Origin: Thiotrichales bacterium | Lineage (GTDB): Bacteria > Pseudomonadota > Gammaproteobacteria > Francisellales > CACEW01 | Assembly (NCBI GenBank): GCA_023266165.1 | Contig: JAHFRR010000001.1 | Coordinates: 1 to 24,828, forward strand | DNA length: 24,828 nt | Reading direction: 5' to 3' | Part shown: piece after piece, positions 14,303 to 23,600 of the stretch | Position numbering within the stretch: position 1 is the stretch's first letter | Layout of the letters: every line of letters begins with the position of its first letter | Made by a program: the position numbers and the translations under genes | The notes under the pieces: model-generated | What the model saw: the letters and a program-made list of their open reading frames with translations, nothing else | The model's database searches: none | Told to the model about the DNA's origin: nothing

Positions 14303-14923
14303 CTAGTCTTCCTGTTCATGAGAGGAAGGAGGGGGTGTCAGATCATACCAGGCATCCATGTGTGCAATCAGTGTCTCCAAGCCTTCTCGTTTGAGCGCTG
14401 AAAACAGCTGGACAGACACAAAATCAGAAACCTCAGCGATCGCCTCTGTGGCCTGCCGTAACGTTAACAATCTTTCTTGATGGGTCAGCTTATCGGCTTT
14501 TGATAGCAAGAGATGGCACTTGAGATGAGAAGCAATCGCCCAGTCTATCATCCGCTGATCCATGTCTTTAAAGGGATGGCGGGCATCCATCAGCAAAACA
14601 ATCCCTCGCAAACACTTTCTGTCATGCAGGTATTCCCCTAAAGTTTCCTGCCAGCGCTCTTTGACATCCAAGGGCACTTTAGCATAACCATAACCGGGAA
14701 GATCAACCAAGCGTCGCGTGTCATCCAGCGCAAAAAGGTTAATCAACTGGGTACGTCCAGGCGTTTTGCTGGTTCGGGCCAGCCCTTTTTGTCGGGTCAG
14801 CATATTGAGCGCTGTGGACTTCCCTGCGTTCGAACGTCCTGCAAACGCAACCTCATAGCCCTCATCAGGCGGGAGCTGAGACAGCGAGGCGGCACTTTTT
14901 AAAAACTTTGCGCGAGCGTACAT
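14303..14923 (-). CDS. engB: Ribosome biogenesis GTP-binding protein EngB/YsxC
   Basis: A 206-residue essential GTPase of the TrmE-Era-EngA-EngB family involved in large ribosomal subunit assembly. Motifs are in order: G1 GRSNAGKS (29-36), G2 Thr in KTPGRTQLINLF (about 53-64), G3 DLPGYGYAK (74-82), G4 KADK (142-145) and G5-like VQLFSALKREG near 190. The length is standard. The ATG at 14923 has no clear Shine-Dalgarno; instead a 12-of-13 inverted repeat (14927-14966) ends three bases before it. epmB follows immediately. Confidence 0.96.
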   Translation of the reverse strand: MYARAKFLKSAASLSQLPPDEGYEVAFAGRSNAGKSTALNMLTRQKGLARTSKTPGRTQLINLFALDDTRRLVDLPGYGYAKVPLDVKERWQETLGEYLHDRKCLRGIVLLMDARHPFKDMDQRMIDWAIASHLKCHLLLSKADKLTHQERLLTLRQATEAIAEVSDFVSVQLFSALKREGLETLIAHMDAWYDLTPPPSSHEQED

Positions 14924-14926
14924 TTA

Positions 14927-14966
14927 ACCCGTCAATTCCGTAGTCATTGTTATGGATTTGACGGGT
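14927..14966 (-). promoter_or_regulatory. Long inverted repeat abutting the engB start codon
   Basis: ACCCGTCAATTCC (14927-14939) and GGATTTGACGGGT (14954-14966) pair at 12 of 13 positions around a 14-base loop. In the engB mRNA this hairpin would end three bases before the ATG, where a ribosome site should be. It could control translation or be a repressor site. Confidence 0.5.
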
Positions 14967-14999
14967 AAGATAACATAAGGAAGACGAAAAAGCGAATCT

Positions 15000-16139
15000 T
15001 CAAGGCAACCTTAAATCGTTTAACCTGGGATGGGGGAGTCGATTGCTGCAATCTGCCATAGGTGTTGTCTTTGATTCTGTAACCTCTATAGCAGAGTTTC
15101 TCGGTCGTTTTGGGGCAGAAGGGCACTCCGCATTCCCACATTTGGACGGGGGAGTACACGGTATGATGTTTTGATGATTATTTTCTTTATAACGCCCCCT
15201 CTTCACAGGGGAAATAGACTGTGCCACCTTGCCTTGCGCTACCTTCTCCTCTTGCGCCACTGCCTTTCGTTCAGCAATAATGGTGTCATGCGTGACGACC
15301 AACTTTCTATACCCTTCCTGATAAGCAGCAATCCTTTTTTGCGCGTTTTTGACTTCTTCTTGAGATCTTTGAGCGCCCAATCCTTGTGTGAGACGGTAGA
15401 TGTTTTTCCTCAACTGTTCCTGGAAGAAGAGCAGAGAGTCAATATTCACAACTTCAGATTGACACAAAAAAAACAGCAAGGTGCAAATGGTCTTAGGATA
15501 ATCATCCATCAAAGACAGCCATTGGTCATAATAACGACTTGCTCGACTTGGATCATCCTCTTCTGAGATGGCACATCCAGCATCTACACAAATAACTTCT
15601 GAATCTCGACACCTCATCACATTCCCATGCGAGAGGGCATCGAGAAGAATGAGTTGACTCTTCTTATAAAACAGTTTAACTGCTTCTGCAAGGTTGTGAT
15701 CATCATCAATAGCCTCTCCATCGACAAAAGGAAAGACTTCTGCAAGATGTGCTCGCTCTCCTATTTTGATTGCTACTGGCTCTGCGTATAGCATCTCATT
15801 TTTATTGATGAGATTAAAACTTTCAGCTTCTTTTTTCACAAATACAATGCCACATTTTTGATCGATGGGTATCTTCAAAACAAATGATTGAGAGGTACTG
15901 ATATCCTTAAAAGTATCCTCAAGACGTGAAGCATAAAATGCTCTCATCAAGGGGTGTCCTGCAGATAAAGTGAATTTATAAGCAAGGTGGAAATGTCCAC
16001 GACCGATAAAGTGAGCCTCTATAGGATCGTGTACTGGAAGTCCAAAAAAGTATTCCTGTCCTTTTGTGACAATACCCACCAGAGGAGCAGACACCGTGAA
16101 TTGGATGCCTTCTTTGAAGTTATTCGCCGTTGATTGCAT
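15000..16139 (-). CDS. Kinase-like protein with basic C-terminal tail, effector candidate
   Basis: A 379-residue protein of no named family. The first 230 residues have the layout of a protein-kinase-like fold: a glycine-rich turn FIGRGHFHLAYKF (44-56), a Lys strand FVLKIP (86-91), a hinge-like VFPFVDGEAI (135-144), a catalytic-loop-like LLDALSHGNVM (165-175) and a metal-loop-like VICVDAG (182-188). The HRD and DFG motifs are not canonical, so activity is uncertain; a phosphotransferase or pseudokinase is possible. Residues 235-310 look like coiled coil. The tail (310-379) is low-complexity and basic, with SPVKRGRYK and APKRPRN resembling nuclear localisation signals. A GAGAG precedes the ATG and a good promoter lies upstream. 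Confidence 0.75.
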   Translation of the reverse strand: MQSTANNFKEGIQFTVSAPLVGIVTKGQEYFFGLPVHDPIEAHFIGRGHFHLAYKFTLSAGHPLMRAFYASRLEDTFKDISTSQSFVLKIPIDQKCGIVFVKKEAESFNLINKNEMLYAEPVAIKIGERAHLAEVFPFVDGEAIDDDHNLAEAVKLFYKKSQLILLDALSHGNVMRCRDSEVICVDAGCAISEEDDPSRASRYYDQWLSLMDDYPKTICTLLFFLCQSEVVNIDSLLFFQEQLRKNIYRLTQGLGAQRSQEEVKNAQKRIAAYQEGYRKLVVTHDTIIAERKAVAQEEKVAQGKVAQSISPVKRGRYKENNHQNIIPCTPPSKCGNAECPSAPKRPRNSAIEVTESKTTPMADCSNRLPHPRLNDLRLP

Positions 16140-16149
16140 GTCGCATCTC

Positions 16150-16178
16150 TCGTTATTTATTATCTTTAATAATAACGA
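16150..16178. repeat. Inverted repeat in the leader of the kinase-like gene
   Basis: TCGTTATT (16150-16157) and AATAACGA (16171-16178) are perfect eight-base arms with a 13-base spacer. The distal arm overlaps the -10 element at 16169-16174 and the near arm ends 10 bases before the start codon, a position expected for a repressor site. Confidence 0.45.
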
Positions 16179-16198
16179 TTAATCATATATAAAATCAA
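16169..16198 (-). promoter_or_regulatory. Likely promoter of the kinase-like gene
   Basis: On the minus strand TTGATT (16198-16193) and TATTAT (16174-16169) are 18 bases apart within a very AT-rich spacer. Transcription would start near 16162, leaving a leader of about 23 bases before ATG 16139. Confidence 0.5.
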
Positions 16199-16270
16199 GT
16201 CCTATTCATCAAATATATATAAAATATTTTAAAATTAATAAATTTATTTTTTGAGATCAAGAGGGGGCGA

Positions 16271-17116
16271 TCAACGCCGAATCACCACCAAGGCGACCCC
16301 TGTCACACACAGCGTACCGCCGATCAACAGGGAGAGGTGGATGGGTTCGCCCAAAACAAAAAAGGCGCATAGCACAGCAACAGGCGGTTGTAGCAATCCA
16401 AAGGGTGCGACTTTGCTGACAGGATTGCGTTCCAGCAATTTAATCCAAACGCTGTAGCAAAAAATGGTTGAGACCAGAGACATATACAGCAATGCTGCGA
16501 TACCCCCCCATTTGGGCATCTCAAAATGATGCAAAAATGAAGGTTCTAACCCAACGCCCAATAAAAACAAAATGGGGAAAGAAGCCAGAGAAATAAAGCC
16601 ATTGAGCGTAAACGGATGAATCCCTTTGAGCAAGCGAATCTGCGAGCTTGACCCTGCCCACAGCACGGCTGCAATCCCCACTAAAAACGTCCCTTCCAGG
16701 GATTGGGCGTGCTGAGGTAACCCTACCACGATCGCTACGCCTACAAAAGCCAATCCCATACCGACGAAGATTACAGGGCGAAGCTTCTCTTTCAGGGCCC
16801 ATCCTGCAATTAAAGCGGCCATCGGTGGATTCAGCTGCATGATGAGCGTGGTAAGCCCTGCAGAGATCATCGAGGCACCCACGGCCAACAACGCGAAATA
16901 CCCCACCCCCAGAGTCAACGTTAACCCCAATAAATGCGGGATCTGATGGCGTTTGACCTTGACAGTCCATGGCAATAAGACCGCCCCCACAAAGGCAAAG
17001 CGCAGCGTCATCAACCAAATCGGCGGAAAGTCTGTCACACCCACCTTGATGGCAATAAAATTCGACGCCCAGAGTATACACACCAGCGCGGCAATCAGCA
17101 TATCTTTGAGGGTCAT
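16271..17116 (-). CDS. EamA/DMT-family exporter
   Basis: A 281-residue inner-membrane protein with about ten hydrophobic helices in two EamA repeats. The first repeat opens ALVCILWASNFIAIKVG (the W-x-x-N-F-x-x-x-K pattern) and the second GIAAVLWAGSSSQIRLLKG near residue 150. The end of the second repeat has FGLLQPPVAVLCAFFVLGEPI, the conserved P-V-x-A-x-L-x-x-x-x-L-x-E block. Relatives such as E. coli EamA and RhtA export amino acids or related metabolites; the substrate here is unknown. The ATG overlaps the rsmD stop by four bases, so it is co-translated with rsmD and adk. Confidence 0.9.
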   Translation of the reverse strand: MTLKDMLIAALVCILWASNFIAIKVGVTDFPPIWLMTLRFAFVGAVLLPWTVKVKRHQIPHLLGLTLTLGVGYFALLAVGASMISAGLTTLIMQLNPPMAALIAGWALKEKLRPVIFVGMGLAFVGVAIVVGLPQHAQSLEGTFLVGIAAVLWAGSSSQIRLLKGIHPFTLNGFISLASFPILFLLGVGLEPSFLHHFEMPKWGGIAALLYMSLVSTIFCYSVWIKLLERNPVSKVAPFGLLQPPVAVLCAFFVLGEPIHLSLLIGGTLCVTGVALVVIRR

Positions 17117-17706
17117 TGAGGCGAAGACTCAAGTTGAGACCTGGCTGCATTGAGAGAGACCAGAGCATATCCTACTGCCCCTGCATAGAGTATCTTCTCC
17201 AATTGCCCGTTTTGCAGGGTTTGAATCAGAGGGGTAATGGGATAGTCTCGCTCAAACTCCACATAGATTTTAGCACGAGATGATAGCCATCTCCCCTCTT
17301 GCAAGCGCTGTAAGATCTGGGGCAGTAGATTTTGATGAAAGGGAGGATCTAAAAATACAAGATCAAACATATGCGCTTTCTGGGGAGAGAACATCAGGGC
17401 TGAAGTCAAAAAAATCTGCGCCGTCTGTTTTGGCAACCTCATGGCTTCTGCGTTTTTAAGGAGCGCGTGATAAGCGAAAGGGTCTGTTTCTAAAAAGCAA
17501 GCGCTGGAAGCCCCGCGCGATAAGGCCTCAAACCCAAGAGCACCACTTCCTGCAAAGGCATCCAAACAATGCGCATCTACCACCTCTCTTTGAAGCCAGT
17601 TAAAGACAGTCTCCCGCACGCGATCTGGTGTGGGGCGCAAGGTCACCTGATCTGGAAAATCCAGATGCCGCCCTCGCCATCGACCGCCAATAATCCGAAT
17701 ACTCAC
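17113..17706 (-). CDS. rsmD: 16S rRNA (guanine966-N2)-methyltransferase
   Basis: A 197-residue Rossmann-fold SAM methyltransferase that modifies G966 of 16S rRNA. Motif I is LDAFAGSGALGFEALSRG (about 48-65) and the catalytic motif IV is DPPF (120-123); RPTPDRVRETVFNWL near residue 25 is a family signature. The frame extends to 17739, but GTG 17706 gives the standard MSIRIIGGRWRGR start, overlaps the adk stop by four bases (GTGA) and has AGG at a fair distance. Confidence 0.95.
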   Translation of the reverse strand: MSIRIIGGRWRGRHLDFPDQVTLRPTPDRVRETVFNWLQREVVDAHCLDAFAGSGALGFEALSRGASSACFLETDPFAYHALLKNAEAMRLPKQTAQIFLTSALMFSPQKAHMFDLVFLDPPFHQNLLPQILQRLQEGRWLSSRAKIYVEFERDYPITPLIQTLQNGQLEKILYAGAVGYALVSLNAARSQLESSPQ

Positions 17707-18374
17707 AAAGCGTGTCCTATGCCTTTCAAAATCTCCCAAGTAATCGTCTCAACAGGCGCCAAACCATTGATCTTCAGGTATTGCAGCGTATGTGCCGCGT
17801 GAGGGAGCGGCGTGCGTGCGCGCTGTTGATAATAAGCAATCAAAGGGTAGGTTTGCTCATGATAGACGTGCAGGCGCTTTCTCACCGTGTCAGGTTTGTC
17901 ATCTTCACGTTGGATTAAGGGCTCATCCGTATAATCATCAAACCCCATCCGCTTGGGAGGATTGCTTTGAGCGTGATAGGTTCTCCCTGAGCTTGGGTGC
18001 ATCCAACGCCCACTCATGCGAGACACCACCGCCTCAGGGTCAACTTGTAGCTCAATGACATAGTCAATGGGGATCCCATGAGCGCTCAGCGCTTCCGCTT
18101 GTTTTAAAGTCCTCGGAACTCCATCCAGAATAAACCCTTTGGCACAATCAGGGGATTGAATGCGTTCTTTGACAAGACCCATGATAATTTCATCCGAGAC
18201 CAGCCCACCAGACTCCATCACCGCTTTCGCCTGTCGACCCATCTCAGTGCCCGCTTGAATCGCTCGACGCAAGATATCGCCTGTTGAAACCTGGCAGATC
18301 CCCAGTTTCTCACACAGAATATGCGCCTGCGTGCCTTTGCCCGCTCCTGGGGCACCCAGCAAAATAATATTCAT
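17703..18374 (-). CDS. adk: Adenylate kinase
   Basis: A 223-residue enzyme catalysing ATP + AMP to 2 ADP. The P-loop GAPGAGKGT is at 7-15, STGDILR at 30-36, the AMP site DGVPRT at 84-89, and the long LID (about 120-165) reads GRWMHPSSGRTYH without zinc-binding Cys. The family's DGFPRT has Val at the position of E. coli Phe86. ATG 18374 is the start; the ribosome site is weak and the leader is nearly pure AT. adk heads an operon with rsmD and the EamA exporter. Confidence 0.96.
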   Translation of the reverse strand: MNIILLGAPGAGKGTQAHILCEKLGICQVSTGDILRRAIQAGTEMGRQAKAVMESGGLVSDEIIMGLVKERIQSPDCAKGFILDGVPRTLKQAEALSAHGIPIDYVIELQVDPEAVVSRMSGRWMHPSSGRTYHAQSNPPKRMGFDDYTDEPLIQREDDKPDTVRKRLHVYHEQTYPLIAYYQQRARTPLPHAAHTLQYLKINGLAPVETITWEILKGIGHAL

Positions 18375-18377
18375 CAA

Positions 18378-18440
18378 TTTTATATTCCCAATTTTTATTT
18401 CTTTTTTATTTTATTTAATATTTATTTATTTAATATTTAT
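18378..18440. other. AT-rich spacer with direct repeats, adk upstream region
   Basis: Almost entirely A and T. The unit TTTATTTAATATTTATT recurs twice at about 18411-18443. It lies between the MFS stop (18443) and adk, so it probably holds the adk promoter, but no single -35/-10 pair stands out. Confidence 0.4.
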
Positions 18441-18442
18441 TA

Positions 18443-19690
18443 TTAGTATTTGATTTCACAATGCGTCTCTTTCAAGCCCAACCAAGAGACGATGAGCCCA
18501 AACAGCAAGACAACGGCAACGATGCCAAATCCGACTTGATAATCACTGACAGTATACTGAGAGCCTACATGGTGATGCATTCTAGCATGCCAGTCTATCA
18601 GTAAACCCATCGCAGGCTGAACCACAACCCCTGTTGCAACTGCCGCCAGGTTAATAAGCCCTGATACCGCCACAAAATGTTGCGGTGGTACAATATCTTT
18701 AGCAATCCCAAAGGTTAAGCTTTGCAAAGATGCTGAAAATCCTAGCACAACCAGCAAGATCACCATCACCGACTTAGGCATTTGCGGTGCCATCATAAAC
18801 AAGATACACGCAATAAACCCAACACCAAAACAGAGATAAAACGGTAGTTTTCGGCTTTTTAGCACATCTGAAACCCAGCCCATCAAGGGAGAGCCTACGC
18901 CTAATCCCACCCAGAATAAGATATACAGATACCCAATTTGCTGGTTCGTCCAACCATAAACGTCCATCAAATACGGGACACCCCACAAGGAGGCAATCCC
19001 TGTGACAGGCGCCCAAGAGGCAAAACCTGCCAGGGCAATCCACCACACTTGCTTGATTTTGAGGGCATCCCGCAAGCGCGAGGGCTTGCCTTGAGGCTCC
19101 TCATCAGCAGGCCTCACACCATCCCGCAAAATCAACCAAAAGAGCGCAGAGAGCACCAGAGTAATCCACCCAATCCAGAGCATGGAATGCCGCCATCCAT
19201 AATGGTTGACCAACATCGCCAAAGGCCCACCTCCAATGGTTGAACCCAACGCTGCACCCAGCTGTACCAACCCTGCAATCATCGCAAAATAACGATGGGC
19301 AAACCAGCGAGAGGCCAAAAACAACGCCCCTAAAAATGCAAAGGGCGACCCAATCCCCATCAGCAATCGCGCCAAAGCCAACTCCCAGGACGATGTCGCC
19401 AAGCCAAACAGTAACGTCCCTACGCCACTGATCAATACAGCCAAGCTTAATAGCTTTCTCGCACCAAAGCGATCCAAGAGCATCCCAGCGGGGAGCTGAA
19501 AGAAAGTCGAAGCAAGAAAAAATACAGCCATCAACGACCCTAATTCTGCGGCATTGATCGAGAACCCTGTAAGCAAACTATGGGTCATCACACTCGGTGC
19601 TGTCGCCAAAAAGTAATCGTAGACATAGAAAAACGACCCCAAAATACAAATTACAAAGGGGGCAACTCGCTGTAGTAATCGATGGCTCAT
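18443..19690 (-). CDS. MFS transporter
   Basis: A 415-residue inner-membrane carrier with about 12 helices. Motif A is visible in loop 2-3 as GMLLDRFGARKLL near residue 75, and a related LMGWVSDVLKSRKLP in loop 8-9 near residue 265. The opening FYVYDYFLATAPSVM suggests an organic-anion or nutrient importer type, of which Legionella and Coxiella carry many, but the substrate cannot be read from sequence. ATG 19690 is chosen, with GAGGAG seven bases upstream; the longer frame begins with a TTG. A 47-base imperfect palindrome overlaps this ribosome site. Confidence 0.9.
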   Translation of the reverse strand: MSHRLLQRVAPFVICILGSFFYVYDYFLATAPSVMTHSLLTGFSINAAELGSLMAVFFLASTFFQLPAGMLLDRFGARKLLSLAVLISGVGTLLFGLATSSWELALARLLMGIGSPFAFLGALFLASRWFAHRYFAMIAGLVQLGAALGSTIGGGPLAMLVNHYGWRHSMLWIGWITLVLSALFWLILRDGVRPADEEPQGKPSRLRDALKIKQVWWIALAGFASWAPVTGIASLWGVPYLMDVYGWTNQQIGYLYILFWVGLGVGSPLMGWVSDVLKSRKLPFYLCFGVGFIACILFMMAPQMPKSVMVILLVVLGFSASLQSLTFGIAKDIVPPQHFVAVSGLINLAAVATGVVVQPAMGLLIDWHARMHHHVGSQYTVSDYQVGFGIVAVVLLFGLIVSWLGLKETHCEIKY

Positions 19691-19700
19691 CAAAATGCTC

Positions 19701-19747
19701 CTCAAGATAACACTGATAACACGTGTGTGAGTGTATGCTATCTTGAG
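19701..19747 (-). promoter_or_regulatory. Long hairpin/palindrome overlapping the MFS ribosome site
   Basis: CTCAAGATA (19701-19709) and TATCTTGAG (19739-19747) are perfect nine-base arms, and the centre contains the palindrome ACACGTGT (19720-19727) flanked by ACACT and AGTGT. In the mRNA the 3' arm runs into GAGGAG, the ribosome site of the MFS gene. It may hide the site in the RNA or be an operator in DNA. Confidence 0.5.
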
Positions 19748-19945
19748 ATCATCATCAAGACTGAGATCAAGCTGAAATCCTGTTTGAGTTCTACAGCTTT
19801 AAGAATATCTTTAAAAGTAGCTCTAAAAAACAACTTGCATTTTTTAAAAAAATCTTACATACTCTATGAGCTTTTTACCCCTGCTTGTTATCTAAGTTTT
19901 TTTAATATATTTGTTTGTTAATTTTTATTATGGAGAATTCAGGTT

Positions 19946-20557
19946 ATGAAACTATATTACAGCCCAGGTGCTTGCTCGCTTGCCCCGCATATCTTGATGA
20001 ACGAGCTTAAAGTCCCTTGTGAATACATCGCTGTTAATCTTGGTACCCACAAAACGGCAACGGGCGAAGACTTTACAAAGATCAACCCAAAAGGGGCCGT
20101 CCCTTGCTTAATTCTGAAAGACGGCACGATGTTGACCGAAGGTGCCGTGATCCAGCAATATTTGGCAGACACCCACCCCAACTCAGGCCTACTCCCGCCC
20201 GTGGGTGATATGCGTCGCTATCAAGTACTGGCTTGGTTGAACTACATCACGACTGATTTACATAAGGGCTTTTCCCCTTTGTTTAATTCCAAGGTGCCAC
20301 AAGAAGTCAAAGATCAGGTTTTCAAACCCCTGATGGCAGGTCGCTTCGCCTTTTTAAACGAGCACTTCAAAACCCATGCTTACCTCGCGGGTGATCAATT
20401 TAGCTTGCCAGACCCATATTTGTTTACCGTGGTGGGCTGGTCTACACATGTGGGTCTCTCTTTGACAGATTACCCCTATCTCACCCGCTATATCGACCAT
20501 CTGCGCCATCGGCCCTCCGTGTCAAGTGCGATGAAGGAAGAGGGATTGGCGGCGTAA
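19946..20557 (+). CDS. gstA: Glutathione S-transferase, beta class
   Basis: A 203-residue cytosolic enzyme conjugating glutathione to electrophiles. It has the beta-class residues Tyr5, Cys10 (YYSPGACSLAPH) and His106 (LHKGFSPLF), the thioredoxin-fold NPKGAVPCL block at 47-55 with its cis-Pro, and TEGAVIQQYLAD (64-75). Length and motifs match E. coli GstA throughout. ATTATGGAG precedes the ATG. It stands alone between a divergent MFS gene and a convergent large gene. Confidence 0.95.
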   Translation: MKLYYSPGACSLAPHILMNELKVPCEYIAVNLGTHKTATGEDFTKINPKGAVPCLILKDGTMLTEGAVIQQYLADTHPNSGLLPPVGDMRRYQVLAWLNYITTDLHKGFSPLFNSKVPQEVKDQVFKPLMAGRFAFLNEHFKTHAYLAGDQFSLPDPYLFTVVGWSTHVGLSLTDYPYLTRYIDHLRHRPSVSSAMKEEGLAA

Positions 20558-20581
20558 GTTATTTCACTTGCTGAAGTAGAG

Positions 20582-20594
20582 AGTGCTGTTAGCA
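20582..20594. repeat. Small hairpin between convergent genes
   Basis: GTGCT and AGCAC flank a three-base loop in the spacer between gstA and the 1211-residue gene. There is no T run on either side, so its role as a terminator is doubtful. Confidence 0.25.
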
Positions 20595-20630
20595 CACAAG
20601 ATAACGGTCACGGGCTGCTAAACTTCCAGC

Positions 20631-23600
20631 TTATGGCTCTTTACTATCACTGTTATCAGGTGGTTTTGGCGTTGAAGATCTCTGGGCGCCTGTCGCTACC
20701 ACCGATGTTGGCCGATATAAGAGAGAGCCAATGGTTGTGGCTACAGCAGAAAGGCCTCTTCTGATCTCAGCCCGTTGGTCGTACACGAGAGAACTAACGG
20801 TCGTCACTGTCATGGCAGCACCCGTGGCTTTACCCATTTTCTTGATATCAGTCTTACTGTATCCGCTAATCCACATTCCCGTCATTGCAAGAAGACCCAG
20901 AGCGCCGACAGCTGTGTCACGCAAGCCTACGGTCTCAAGGCTTTTGCGCAGCTTCGATTTTGGGCGGTGCTTTGATATTGTGGGTAAAGTGCGAGTGCGA
21001 GTTGGAGTGGGTTTAGGCGTGAGCTGTGGGAAATAATGATAAGCCACAGCCAATGTGGAACTGACGAGTGGCAGAAGGTGGCGTGGTTGCTTCCGAAAAC
21101 TCTCAGCGGGCAGTCGGTATAAACAACGGAAACCCTGCAGTTGCTGACGGAGCACCCGGTGTGTCTTCATGTTGAGATCGGTTAATGCTTCGTTGTCTTT
21201 TTTAGGCGTGCGTCGCTTATGGGCAGAAACAATGCCAGTATTTGGGTCAGTCGAGGTCGTACTTAAATAATCAGAATGCCACTGGTTGAATACGCGGTCG
21301 ACTAGAATATTGACCATCTCAGCGCCTGTTATAGCAGGTACATGCACCTGTAAAGTCTCTTGCACATGATCGGTGTGAGCATGGTGATAGTAACCTCTTA
21401 GGAGGGTCGAAAGTTGCGCCAGAAAGCACCACTCTTCAGCATATGTGTTGATCGCTTCGTCCTCTCTAACTTGCTTACCAAGCGTTTGCCGTAGATCATG
21501 TAAGTGGTTATTAAAAAGATCAAATTCAAAGTCGTAGTAAGTGTTAAAAGCACTGGGTGTACAAGTAAAAGTAGGATCTTGGCGCAACTGTGCTTGCCAT
21601 GCACGCCAAGAATTCTGATGAAGATGCACGGCAAGGCCTGTGTTCATCAATAACCACTGGTCGATTATGACCGCTCTTCCTTCAAGGCGTTGTCCAAAAA
21701 ATTGGTTTGATGAACCTCTCTCTACCTGAACATATGCCCCCTGTGCGCCACGTGCGATAACCGGTCCAGCCCGACGACCAGCAGAGGGGTTGCTCGGATT
21801 GGGGTTTGGGTATAACGCCGTAACAACAGCGTTGCGTACACCGATACCTGCTAATGTGTACTGTAGGCGAGAACAATAAATACCCATTTTATGGGGCTGC
21901 TCTTCAACACCCATAAACCCGATGTAATCTGGGCACAGAGATCTCAAAGCGCCTAGTAGGTTAGGGGTAAAGTAGGAGAGTAGATAAGTCGCTAATGACT
22001 TCTCGCCTTGTTGCAGAAAATTGGGGCATACTGTGAGCCTGTGGATGTCTGGCATCTCAATGCCCAAAAACAATTGCTCCGCTGTTAACGACTCCATCCT
22101 TAGGTCACTTAGAAATTCCGTATGAAGGTTTGCGATTCTGCGCTGCAAGGCCTGTGATATTGTATTCAACTGGCCTTCTAAAATTTTGACCACTCCCGGG
22201 ATCTGAGACAGCGCAGCTTGAATGTCCGTCCCGAACGTGACACATTTTGTAATTCTTGTTTGTGATAAATTTTGATCTGATGAGTTTAAGGTCGGCCGAT
22301 AGCGAGCATAGGCCTCCAAATAACATGCAAAGCCTTGCTGCCAAACAACAGGGTTAGGAATTTTCTCTAGTCGATGGCTGAAAGCTTCCAGTACATTTTT
22401 ATCGGCACTTTGGAAATTGAGACTTGCGGAAGCAAGAATAGCCTGGCTGATTATGACCCCCAGATACTCTAATGGATAGAACTCTCCCTTGGCTGGGGTA
22501 CTCAATGACACTCTGCGATTACCATGCAATTTTCTATTCCAATCTCCAATTGTAAGGGGTTCGACATGACTGGTTTGCCAACGACCAGAAGTATTGATGC
22601 TGTTAACACACGCGTATTCATAAAATGCTGCCAATGAGGTGGTAAAATTTGCTTGTGAGCATTGCGTAACGGTGTTTACAAGAGCATTTTTTGCATCTAT
22701 GCTTGAATTATCAACTGCAGTAGCGGCCTGATTTTGCAGGGTTTGTTGTATACTGAGTATCATGAGCTTCACTGCAGCGATGTCGGTGCGCAGGTGATCT
22801 GCAGCCGCCAAGATAAGATTAAGTTTTTGATCAATCACCGCCAATCCAGTACGCAAATCTTGAGAGATCTGGTCGAGCTGATCAACAATCCGCTGAAACA
22901 TTGGATCTTCAGGTGTGAACCACTCCATGACCGCCTGCACAAGTGAAAGAAGATTGCCCGACAATGCTTTGAGAGTGTTTGCACTAAAGAGAGAACGCTT
23001 TTTTGCCGCGATCTGGCGTGAGATAAAGCCAATGGTACACAGTGGTTGCATAACATAGGTGACCTTGATAACTTCCCTACTACCAACAAGCAAACCGACC
23101 GCACAGACTAGGTCAAAACTCGCATCACAGATTTGCTCTACTTCGCGCCAGCCCATCGCGGTTTCCTGTGCTGAATTTGCAGTGTTAAGGACGCCTTGAT
23201 AATGTACGAGCAAATACTTTGACACTTCTTCTGAGAATTGAAGATAGTGCTCTGCTGCGTGTTCATTCAAGAGTTTTTCAAGCTGAGCAACACAGGGTGT
23301 ACTCCTCTCATTGTCGTTATCCCCTTTGTACTCAGGAGCACCCGAAATAAGAGAGTGAGCAATACTGTTGTAGCTATTTTTGAGCGTTGATTGAGCGGCG
23401 AAGGGGATGTTGTCTGCTTCCGCCTTGAACAATGAGGCGGCAATTAAGGGCGTTTTGTCGGCTGCCTTTTTCAACCGGTTAATGGTGGGTCGAAGATTGG
23501 AATGCCGGTTAGTGGTGGGCTGAAAATTAGAGTGACTGCTGAGCGCAAAACTATCAGCCAATGTGTGAAACGGCAGAGATGAATTTTGGATTAGATTTTC

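Noticed and set aside
16521..17168. A 215-codon minus-strand frame inside the EamA and rsmD genes.
   Set aside because: It is a shadow of two well-supported genes; the translation shows no domain.
18378..18440. A mobile-element end or origin-like AT-rich tract before adk.
   Set aside because: No terminal inverted repeat, DnaA-type boxes or target duplication can be seen; it is simply an AT-rich promoter region.
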